NCBI GenBank assembly: GCA_900767685.1
Contig: CAAGAB010000188.1
Span: 1-28,672, forward strand
Reading direction: 5' to 3'
DNA length: 28,672 nucleotides
Source: an uncultured Coprococcus sp.
Lineage (GTDB): Bacteria; Bacillota_A; Clostridia; Lachnospirales; Lachnospiraceae
Part shown: in pieces, positions 8,875-16,032 of the stretch
Position numbering within the stretch: the stretch's first letter is position 1
Layout of the letters: each line of letters begins with the position of its first letter
Notes under the pieces: generated by a model
Seen by the model: only the letters and a program-made list of their open reading frames with translations
The model's database searches: none
Told to the model about the DNA's origin: nothing
Made by a program: the position numbers and the translations under genes

Positions 8875-10671
8875 ATGAATTATAGCATTTATGACTATAA
8901 TAGCGAGGAAAGATTACTACAGGAGCAGGAGATAGAGGAGATCAATAATGTCAAGATGAGCCTTCTCAACACTCTGGTTACAAAGTTAAATAACGCAGGA
9001 ATATATTTTAACAGCACTTCGAGAATAAAGTCAGAATCGTCACTTCTTCATAAGCTTGAAACAGGAAAGTATTCACTTGACGAGGGTGGTCGTAAGATAC
9101 AGGATATTATAGGTATAAGAATAAATCTCTTTTATCTTGAGGATATGGACATATGCGAGAAGATACTCGAGGAGACATTCCTTCTTGATAACTGGTCAAA
9201 GACCAAGAATGAAGAGAATAAATTCGAGGCACAGAAGTGTAATGGTGTGTTCAGGATCCCGAGCAAGTATCTTAGGAATATTCCGGCAAGTGTGTGGACA
9301 AAGCCATTTGATCAGACATTTGAGGTTCAGCTTAGGACGGTTCTTTTCGAAGGATGGCACGAGATAGAGCATGAGATGCGGTATAAGTATAAACTGGGAT
9401 CTGATTCTCAGGAGACAGATCTCTGGACCGGACATGAGGATTTGTCCAGAGTTATGAACAGTATCATAGCCAATCTTGAGCTGTGCGACTGGTCTATCAT
9501 GCAGATATTTAACAGCATACATGATTCACAGTATAAAGAGAAGAACTGGGAGAATGCGATAAGGAGTAAATACAGACTCAGGATAACCCAGGATCCGCTC
9601 AAGCCGGAACTTAGGGAATATCTTGATAAGAATCCCGATATAGTGGCACAGTTTCATCAGGTCACAAAGAGGGAGCTGGTCGAGATATTGCTCAATAAGA
9701 AATACCATAAGGAGCTTACTCCGGACAGAGTTATATATCTTATCAACAAAGAGATCGTGCACAACGAATATATATCAAGACTGCTTGACAAAGAACAATT
9801 TGTACCTGCAGTCAGAACGGAACTAAAGACGGAGATAAAGCCTATGGTTCCTAATGTTGTATATAGCCATAGGGTTGGAATCTCAAGAGATGGATACAAT
9901 AAAGTATGCGAAATAATATATGAATGGGTGAGAGAGCATATCAGCATGGTTTTTCCTCAGATGCCAGAGAAACTCACAAGCGTTGATTATTCTGCGATAG
10001 GTTATAAAGTATATGTGCTGTATTCGGATGACAGATATCAGCTTGATTTTCAGCACATAAGCAACTCAGAGGCGGGCGTTATATGGCATGTGACAGTGGA
10101 TATAGTTCCGGATGGAGAATTGTACCAGCTCAAGGTTGAGAATATATGTGAGACTATCAATGTGAAGGAGAGGCGGTACAGCAGACCTAAGTTCATGAAA
10201 GAGATATTCAATGAAGTAGGATTTGTGGATGCCGGGATCCATATGGAAGAGGGAAGCAATCCTGAGGAGATAAGCTACGAAAAACTCAACATGATAGTTG
10301 AAAGTCCTGACAGACATATGCCGATCATAGTTATAGTTAAACCTGATCAAATCCCTGAGTGGGCAATAGATTGTGATGGCTACATACTTAGAACAGATAT
10401 GTTGAAGAAGACACTCAATGGTCTGTGCCATGTGTATCTCTGCAGTGGAGATTGCAAGAAGAGATACGAAGATGAGTATGGAAAAGAGTCTGTGGATGGC
10501 GGTGTAATGATGTGGGAGAAGAATAGTAATTATCCGATATTCTATTCTATGGATATCATCAATCAGAGTTTCTTTGAGGAGGTAAACCACAGTATCAATG
10601 AGAACGTGGAATATGAGAAGTCGTTCAGATATTCACTCAGAGAACAGGTGCATGATGAGTACCTGAAATGA
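8875..10671 (+). CDS. RelA/SpoT-domain protein with large unassigned C-terminal region
   Basis: A 598-residue protein. Residues about 30-220 form a (p)ppGpp-synthetase-like nucleotidyltransferase: R50-x-K52 in 'SRIKSESSLLHK', D77 in 'DIIGIRI', E150 in 'FEVQLRT' and 'GWHEIEHEMRYKY'. No HD hydrolase, TGS or ACT domain is present, so this is not a long Rel. The usual G-Y-x-S-x-H segment before the E-x-Q-x-R-T motif is missing; 'CNGVFRIPSKYL' stands there. Residues 220-598 are unassigned. Within them, 480-565 ('RHMPIIVIV', then 'LNGLCHVYL' with H519, then 'GGVMMW') resembles a module I recall from large bacterial proteins of uncertain function. AAAGGA lies 8 bases before the ATG. A nucleotide-alarmone or stress-response role is inferred only from the N-terminal domain. 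Confidence 0.8.
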   Translation: MNYSIYDYNSEERLLQEQEIEEINNVKMSLLNTLVTKLNNAGIYFNSTSRIKSESSLLHKLETGKYSLDEGGRKIQDIIGIRINLFYLEDMDICEKILEETFLLDNWSKTKNEENKFEAQKCNGVFRIPSKYLRNIPASVWTKPFDQTFEVQLRTVLFEGWHEIEHEMRYKYKLGSDSQETDLWTGHEDLSRVMNSIIANLELCDWSIMQIFNSIHDSQYKEKNWENAIRSKYRLRITQDPLKPELREYLDKNPDIVAQFHQVTKRELVEILLNKKYHKELTPDRVIYLINKEIVHNEYISRLLDKEQFVPAVRTELKTEIKPMVPNVVYSHRVGISRDGYNKVCEIIYEWVREHISMVFPQMPEKLTSVDYSAIGYKVYVLYSDDRYQLDFQHISNSEAGVIWHVTVDIVPDGELYQLKVENICETINVKERRYSRPKFMKEIFNEVGFVDAGIHMEEGSNPEEISYEKLNMIVESPDRHMPIIVIVKPDQIPEWAIDCDGYILRTDMLKKTLNGLCHVYLCSGDCKKRYEDEYGKESVDGGVMMWEKNSNYPIFYSMDIINQSFFEEVNHSINENVEYEKSFRYSLREQVHDEYLK

Positions 10672-10756
10672 GAGCATAAAAACACTGCTCATAAAGAACA
10701 GGGAAGCTGAACTAAGTAGTAACGGATATATAAATAAGATAGAAATGAGATCATAA

Positions 10757-11899
10757 ATGGTGGAACAGAAAGACTTACCAAAAGACCTAAAAAAAAATCT
10801 AAAAAAAGATATAACGGCTTCAAGATCAAAAAGTAAGACATATAAAATAGTAAAAATAAGCGCCGCAGCATTATGTGCTGCGGCAGTTGTCGCTATGGTG
10901 ATAATTACTGGTATGAGAAATGCAGACAATGTTGAGAAGACGTTGAATACAACAGTCATGGGCACAACGGCTTCACTTACTGTATATGGAAGAGAGTGCG
11001 ACAGCGTTATAAATGGCATAATGGATATAGAAAACAATCTAGACAAGAAGGTGATCTCATGGAGAAGTGAGGGCTCTGAGGTCTGGAATATAAATCATTC
11101 ATATAGCCCAGGGGAGAATTATCCCATAAGTTCTGAGCTTGCGGACATAATGGACAGGACACTTGCGATATCAAAGGACAGTGGAGATCTGTTAGACATA
11201 ACCATACGTCCACTGGCAGAACTTTGGGGGATAGAATCCGGAAAAACGGGTATACCATCCCAGGCAGATATAGATGATACACTTACACATGTTGACGTTA
11301 CGCAGGTGTCATGCATAAACGATGAGAAGGGTGCATTTGTCAATATAGCAAAGTCTGGCATGTCATTGGACTTTGGGGCTGTGGGAAAGGGGTACGGATG
11401 TGATCTGGCTGCAGATTATCTGGAAGAGAAGGCGGTTACAGGAGCCTGTATAGCCCTTGGGGGCAGTATTATGGTATATGGAAACAAACCAGATGGCTCA
11501 GCCTGGAAGATAGGTGTTAAGGATCCAAGATCTGGTGAAGGCAGTGTCATGGGTGTCATAAATGAAGACGGCGGAGCTCCTACATTTGTCTCAACATCGG
11601 GGGATTACGAGAAGTATTTTGAAAAGGACGGAAAGAGATATCATCATATCCTCGATCCGAAGACCGGATATCCAGCATGGCAGCATATCATATCGGCCAC
11701 AGTCGTATGTGACAATGGACTGATGAGTGATGCGCTCTCGACTCTGTGTATGCTTGCCGGAAAGGAACGGTCGATGGAGCTGGTCAGCAGATATGGCGCG
11801 GATGTCATACTTATCGATGATCAGAAGAATGTGTATGTGAGTGATGGACTTAAGGGCAGGTTCACAATTACAGCAGAAGAGTATAAGCTTGCAGAATAG
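10757..11899 (+). CDS. apbE: FAD:protein FMN transferase (ApbE)
   Basis: A 380-residue flavin transferase that moves FMN from FAD onto a Thr of target proteins outside the membrane. A basic, Lys-rich start and one hydrophobic segment (about residues 33-53) anchor it; there is no lipobox. Family motifs: 'MGTTASLTVYG', 'LDFGAVGKGYGCDLAADYL', 'ACIALGGSIMVYG' and the Mg/FAD-binding 'YHHILDPKTGYP', then 'DNGLMSDALSTLCML'. The RBS before the ATG is weak. It is the first of three co-directional genes upstream of the rnf operon. The RnfD-RnfG fusion is its natural substrate, because the RnfG part has the DxxSGAT acceptor motif. Confidence 0.93.
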   Translation: MVEQKDLPKDLKKNLKKDITASRSKSKTYKIVKISAAALCAAAVVAMVIITGMRNADNVEKTLNTTVMGTTASLTVYGRECDSVINGIMDIENNLDKKVISWRSEGSEVWNINHSYSPGENYPISSELADIMDRTLAISKDSGDLLDITIRPLAELWGIESGKTGIPSQADIDDTLTHVDVTQVSCINDEKGAFVNIAKSGMSLDFGAVGKGYGCDLAADYLEEKAVTGACIALGGSIMVYGNKPDGSAWKIGVKDPRSGEGSVMGVINEDGGAPTFVSTSGDYEKYFEKDGKRYHHILDPKTGYPAWQHIISATVVCDNGLMSDALSTLCMLAGKERSMELVSRYGADVILIDDQKNVYVSDGLKGRFTITAEEYKLAE

Positions 11900-12015
11900 A
11901 GTCATTCGTCAGAGGAAAATGATTTTGCATAATAAAATGATTTGTCAGAGCAGTTAGATTATTCACTAAATCAGGCAAAGATGAATTATAACCGTAATAG
12001 AAAAGGCAAGAAATT

Positions 12016-12384
12016 ATGAGTGCGATTATTAAAAAGAGAGATATTGTGCTGGCAGCAGTATTGCTTGTGTTAGGTATAGCCGGAGTCTTTATATTGAAAT
12101 ACGGACTTCATAAAGGAAGCTACGCGGAGGTATATATAGATGATAAGCCGGTTAGGACCATCAGCATGGATGTGGATGATGAGTATGTATTCCGCACAGA
12201 GCAGGGGGAGAATGTTGTGGCTGTGAAAGATGGAAAGATAGAGATGAAGTCTGCAGACTGTCCAGATAAAGTGTGTGTCAGGATGGGGGCGAAAAATAGA
12301 TCGGGGGAGACTATCACATGTCTGCCACACAAGCTGGTTGTCGAAGTACATGGTGGAGAAGCACAGGAAGTTGACATAAAATAA
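12016..12384 (+). CDS. NusG domain II-containing small membrane-anchored protein
   Basis: A 122-residue protein with one N-terminal hydrophobic helix (about residues 10-28) and an exported beta-rich domain of the 'NusG domain II' type. The conserved C-terminal segment 'SADCPDKVCVRMGAKNRSG' followed by 'ITCLPHKLVVEV' carries three cysteines. Its function is not established; proteins of this type often sit beside ApbE and Rnf genes in Clostridia, as here. A short AAGG lies about 9 bases before the ATG. It is 116 bases after apbE and 26 before the Gx-transporter gene, so probably one operon. Confidence 0.85.
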   Translation: MSAIIKKRDIVLAAVLLVLGIAGVFILKYGLHKGSYAEVYIDDKPVRTISMDVDDEYVFRTEQGENVVAVKDGKIEMKSADCPDKVCVRMGAKNRSGETITCLPHKLVVEVHGGEAQEVDIK

Positions 12385-12410
12385 AATACTAGGCAAAGTG
12401 AGATCGGATC

Positions 12411-12926
12411 ATGAAAGATAAAGACAGATGGAGCACGCGGAAAATCGCATATATGGGCATGTTTATTGCAGTGGCAATGGTGTTTTCGTATGTAGAGTCT
12501 CTGATCCCGGTGAACATTGCTGTTCCGGGAGTGAAACTTGGACTTGCCAATCTGGTGACAATAGTTGTCATGTTCAAGATGGATGTCAGGTCTGCCTGGA
12601 TGATATCATTGATCAGAGTTGTCCTGTCAGCTCTGTTGTTTGGCAATCTTTCGATCATGGTGTATAGTCTGGCCGGAGCTGTTCTTAGTCTGCTGGTCAT
12701 GACGCTGTGCATGAAGTTGAAAATATTTGGCTTGCTGGGGACAAGTATACTGGGAGCTGTAAGCCACAACGCAGGGCAGATCATCATGGCGGCGATACTT
12801 ATGAAGAGTGGGAATATTATGCTGTATATTCCGGTGCTCTGCATATCAGGAACTATAGCTGGAATATGTATAGGACTGGCTGGAGCTGTCTTGGTGAGAA
12901 ATCTGCCGAAGCTATTAGATGTATGA
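12411..12926 (+). CDS. Gx transporter family protein (annotated elsewhere as heptaprenyl diphosphate synthase component I)
   Basis: A 171-residue polytopic membrane protein with about five hydrophobic helices. Family features are 'YMGMFIAVAMVFSYVESLIP' near the N-terminus, 'PGVKLGLANLVTI', and 'GAVSHNAGQIIMA' in the fourth helix. This family shares an ECF-transporter S-component look and commonly neighbours Rnf genes. The older name 'heptaprenyl diphosphate synthase component I' rests on weak similarity. Substrate unknown; uptake of a cofactor or quinone precursor is only a guess. The RBS is weak, suggesting translation linked to upstream genes. A terminator follows 5 bases after the stop. 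Confidence 0.82.
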   Translation: MKDKDRWSTRKIAYMGMFIAVAMVFSYVESLIPVNIAVPGVKLGLANLVTIVVMFKMDVRSAWMISLIRVVLSALLFGNLSIMVYSLAGAVLSLLVMTLCMKLKIFGLLGTSILGAVSHNAGQIIMAAILMKSGNIMLYIPVLCISGTIAGICIGLAGAVLVRNLPKLLDV

Positions 12927-12931
12927 ATATG

Positions 12932-12965
12932 AGCCTTTGGCATGGGAACGTGTCGGAGGCTTTTT
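12932..12965 (+). terminator. Rho-independent terminator with GGAA tetraloop
   Basis: A 13-bp stem containing several G-T wobbles (12932-12944 with 12949-12961) is capped by the GNRA-type loop GGAA and followed by TTTTT at 12961-12965. It ends the apbE cluster before the rnf promoter. Confidence 0.85.
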
Positions 12966-13001
12966 CCATATTTTTAAAATGAGAAAGTATCACCGTTTAG
13001 G

Positions 13002-13030
13002 TTGTTTTTAACCATCTAAAGCGTTATTAT
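13002..13030 (+). promoter_or_regulatory. Predicted promoter of the rnf operon with overlapping inverted repeat
   Basis: TTGTTT (13002-13007), a 17-bp spacer and TATTAT (13025-13030) lie 48 bases before rnfC. An imperfect inverted repeat, TTTAG-GTT with AAC-CAT-CTAAA (12996-13020), covers the -35 box and could be an operator. It does not match a Rex site well. Confidence 0.5.
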
Positions 13031-13077
13031 AGATAAAGAATTTTTAGTAACAAAAATATTAGGAAAAGAGGTAAAAC

Positions 13078-14403
13078 ATGGGTTTGTTAACATTTCTAGG
13101 CGGAATTCATCCATATGAAGGCAAAGAATTGTCAATGGAAAAGCCTGTAAAAGAATACCTTCCGAAAGGTGACTGTGTGTACCCGCTCAGCCAGCATATT
13201 GGTGCACCTGCCACACCTATAGTGAAGAAGGGAGACAGAGTTCTGGTTGGTCAGAAGATAGCCGAGGCCAGCGGCTTTGTATCTGCAAATATACATTCAT
13301 CCATATCAGGAACAGTAAAGGCTATAGAGCCAAGGTATGTTCCGGGAGGATCAAAGGTAGAATCTATTGTTGTGGAGAACGATGGTCAGTTTGAGGAGAT
13401 AGATTTTGCTGCAAATGTCAAGGATCTGTCAACCCTGTACAGGGAGGATGTGAAGGAGATCATCAAGGAGGCCGGTATTGTCGGAATGGGTGGCGCCGGA
13501 TTCCCTGCAAATGTAAAGCTGTCTCCTAAGAATGAAGATGATATTGATTACATAATCGTAAACGGCGCAGAGTGTGAGCCATATCTGACATCGGACTACA
13601 GGAGAATGATGGAGGAACCAGACAAGCTGATACTCGGACTGGAGATATGTATCAATCTGTTTGATCATGCAAAGGGAATCATAGCTATAGAGGACAATAA
13701 GCCGGAGGCAATAGAGCTCCTAAGGGATAAGTTGAAAGACAACGACAAGATAGAAGTCCATGTCATGAAGACCAAATATCCACAGGGTGCTGAGAGACAG
13801 CTTATATATGCGAATACCGGAAGATATGTCAATTCCAAGATGCTGCCTGCCGATGCAGGCTGTATAGTTCACAATGTGGACACCATTGTATCTATATACG
13901 AGGCGGTAATAGAGGGACGCCCTCTCTATGCAAGAATAGTGACAATAACGGGTGATGCCATAGAGAATCCTTGCAATCTTATGGTTAGGACGGGAACTAA
14001 TTGTCAGGAATTGATAGATGCTGCCGGAGGATTTAAGAATGGCGTGGTTCCGGAAAAAGTGATCTCAGGTGGACCGATGATGGGCAAAGCACTTTTTTCT
14101 CTTGATATACCTGCAACAAAGGGTGTGTCAGCTCTTCTCTGTATGAGCCATGATGAGGTTGCAGATCTTGAGCCTGGCAACTGCATAAGATGCGGACGCT
14201 GTGTTGATGTGTGTCCCGGACGTATTGTTCCTTCAATGCTTGCCTCACTGGCTGAGCATGGGGATACAGAGGGCTTCCTTGCTCACAATGGAATGGAGTG
14301 CTGCGAGTGTGGATGTTGCTCGTATGTATGCCCGGCAAAGAGGCATTTGACACAGACCATAGCGGGAACAAGAAAATCGATCATAGCGAATAAAAAGAAG
14401 TAG
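13078..14403 (+). CDS. rnfC: Rnf complex subunit C (NADH-side, FMN and two [4Fe-4S])
   Basis: A 441-residue peripheral subunit that passes electrons between NAD(H) and the rest of the Rnf complex. The N-terminus has the barrel-sandwich start 'GGIHPYEGKELS'. The NADH/FMN fold is marked by 'GIVGMGGAGFPANVKLSPK' and 'VNGAECEPYLTSDYR'. Two ferredoxin-type clusters are complete: C369, C372, C375, C379-P and C408, C411, C414, C418-P. The length is usual for clostridial RnfC; the long repeat tail of gammaproteobacterial RnfC is absent. GAGGT lies 7 bases before the ATG. First gene of the operon, 12 bases before the TTG start of the next. Confidence 0.97.
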   Translation: MGLLTFLGGIHPYEGKELSMEKPVKEYLPKGDCVYPLSQHIGAPATPIVKKGDRVLVGQKIAEASGFVSANIHSSISGTVKAIEPRYVPGGSKVESIVVENDGQFEEIDFAANVKDLSTLYREDVKEIIKEAGIVGMGGAGFPANVKLSPKNEDDIDYIIVNGAECEPYLTSDYRRMMEEPDKLILGLEICINLFDHAKGIIAIEDNKPEAIELLRDKLKDNDKIEVHVMKTKYPQGAERQLIYANTGRYVNSKMLPADAGCIVHNVDTIVSIYEAVIEGRPLYARIVTITGDAIENPCNLMVRTGTNCQELIDAAGGFKNGVVPEKVISGGPMMGKALFSLDIPATKGVSALLCMSHDEVADLEPGNCIRCGRCVDVCPGRIVPSMLASLAEHGDTEGFLAHNGMECCECGCCSYVCPAKRHLTQTIAGTRKSIIANKKK

Positions 14404-14415
14404 GAGGTGCACACA

Positions 14416-16032
14416 TTGGATAATACATTTAAGATTTCGTCATCTCCACACGTGAGGGATAAGCGAAGTACACAGAGCATTATGCTGGATGTGATCATAG
14501 CACTGCTTCCAGCAACCATATTTGGAATGATAAACTTTGAGCTGAATGCCATGATCCTCATATTGACATGCGTGGTATCATGCGTGCTGTTTGAATGGCT
14601 GTATCAGAAGTTGATGAACAGAAAGGTAACTATAAGTGATCTCAGTGCGGTTGTCACAGGTCTGCTGCTGGCACTCAACCTTTCACCGGATGTGCCGGTG
14701 TGGATGGCTATACTTGGAAGCGCATTTGCCATAATCATAGTAAAGCAGCTATTTGGCGGATTGGGATTTAACTTCATGAATCCTGCGCTGGGAGCAAGAT
14801 GTTTCCTGCTCATATCATTTGCGGGGAGGATGACATCGTTTTCATATGACGGAGTTACAACAGCCACACCACTTGCGGTTCTTAAGAACACAGGAGATCT
14901 GGCAAATGTAAACGTACTCCATATGTTCCTTGGAAATATACCTGGAACAATAGGTGAGACATCGGTTATATGCATACTTGTGGGTGCTGCATATCTTCTG
15001 ATAAGAAGAGTCATAAAGCCGGTTATACCTCTTACATATATAGGAACATTTGCCGTGCTCATCATGATATATGCAGTTGCATCTGGAAGAGGATTTGATA
15101 TGACATTTCTGGCAGCACACCTGTGCGGCGGTGGTCTTATGCTGGGCGCATTCTTCATGGCAACTGATTATGTTACTTCACCGATCACACCGGTGGGTAA
15201 GGTTGTATTTGGCGTGATACTCGGTATACTCACATTCTGTTTTAGAATATATGGAGGATCCGCAGAAGGAGTATCCTACGCTATCATATTCTCCAACCTG
15301 CTTGTTCCACTTATCGAGAGATGGACCCAGCCAAAGAGTTTTGGAGAGGGAGCGGAGCTTGCAGCTCAGGGCGATACATCAGGAACAAAGTCCAAGATGG
15401 ATACAAAGTCTATAGTGATCGCGACTATAGCTATCATGATAATCACGGTTATAGCAGGATTTGCACTTGCATATGTATATAAGATCACAAAGGATCCGAT
15501 TGCAGTTACAGAACAGAAGGCTAAGGAAGAGGCGTACAAGACAGTGTTTGACGATGCGGATTCATTTGACAGTTATGCAGATTTTGACGTAGATGCGGCA
15601 GCAAAGGTTCTGTCGGATGCGGGATATAATGCAGATATAGATGAAGTGGTCACTGCAAAGGGCAGTGATGGCTCAGTGCTTGGATATGTGGTCACAGTCA
15701 CATCACATGAGGCATACAGCGGAGATCTTCAGCTTGCAATGGGTGTCAGATCTGATGGCACGACAAATGGAATATCATTCCTCTCACTCTCCGAGACAGC
15801 AGGTCTTGGAATGGAGGCAGATACAGACAATTTCAAGTCACAGTTCGCGGGCAAGAAGGTCGATCAGTTCAGATACACAAAGTCAGGTGCCACAGTGGAT
15901 GAGGAGATAGATGCCCTGTCAGGAGCTACCATCACAACAAATGCAGTCACAAATGCAGTCAATGCAGGACTTGAGTATGTAAAGTCCATAAACGGTGGAA
16001 CCGCAGATGCATCGAACGGAGGTGACAAGTAA
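14416..16032 (+). CDS. rnfD-rnfG: RnfD-RnfG fusion protein (electron transport complex subunits D and G)
   Basis: A 538-residue fusion. Residues 1 to about 310 are RnfD: polytopic, with 'LLLALNLSPDVPVWMA', 'FGGLGFNFMNPALGARCFL' and 'ATDYVTSPITPVG', the region expected to carry covalent FMN. A linker of about 25 residues leads to RnfG: one helix ('IVIATIAIMIITVIAGFALAY') and an exported domain ending with the flavinylation motif D-A-L-S502-G-A-T505. Start choice: AGGAGG (14402-14407) overlaps the in-frame GTG at 14407, so GTG cannot use it. TTG at 14416 sits 8 bases after it and gives 'MDNTFKISSSPH', typical for RnfD. The frame is open throughout. D and G are normally separate genes. Confidence 0.93.
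   Translation: MDNTFKISSSPHVRDKRSTQSIMLDVIIALLPATIFGMINFELNAMILILTCVVSCVLFEWLYQKLMNRKVTISDLSAVVTGLLLALNLSPDVPVWMAILGSAFAIIIVKQLFGGLGFNFMNPALGARCFLLISFAGRMTSFSYDGVTTATPLAVLKNTGDLANVNVLHMFLGNIPGTIGETSVICILVGAAYLLIRRVIKPVIPLTYIGTFAVLIMIYAVASGRGFDMTFLAAHLCGGGLMLGAFFMATDYVTSPITPVGKVVFGVILGILTFCFRIYGGSAEGVSYAIIFSNLLVPLIERWTQPKSFGEGAELAAQGDTSGTKSKMDTKSIVIATIAIMIITVIAGFALAYVYKITKDPIAVTEQKAKEEAYKTVFDDADSFDSYADFDVDAAAKVLSDAGYNADIDEVVTAKGSDGSVLGYVVTVTSHEAYSGDLQLAMGVRSDGTTNGISFLSLSETAGLGMEADTDNFKSQFAGKKVDQFRYTKSGATVDEEIDALSGATITTNAVTNAVNAGLEYVKSINGGTADASNGGDK

Noticed and set aside
10066..10590. 174-codon minus-strand frame opposite the RelA/SpoT gene
   Set aside because: It has no RBS or motif, and its composition is that of an antisense shadow.
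10862..10884. Perfect 9-bp hairpin GCCGCAGCA/TGCTGCGGC inside apbE
   Set aside because: It lies in the Ala-rich codons of the membrane helix and has no T-run; it is most simply a by-product of GCN/TGC codons.
12389..12943. 184-codon minus-strand open frame opposite the Gx-transporter gene
   Set aside because: It has no RBS and no recognisable protein, and it lies fully opposite a gene with family motifs.
12996..13020. Rex-type redox operator before rnfC
   Set aside because: The dyad lacks the TTGT(T/G)AA and TTAACAA half-sites; only an unspecified inverted repeat is supported.
14604..15158. 184-codon minus-strand open frame opposite rnfD-rnfG
   Set aside because: It is an antisense shadow; the plus strand has clear RnfD motifs and a proper start.
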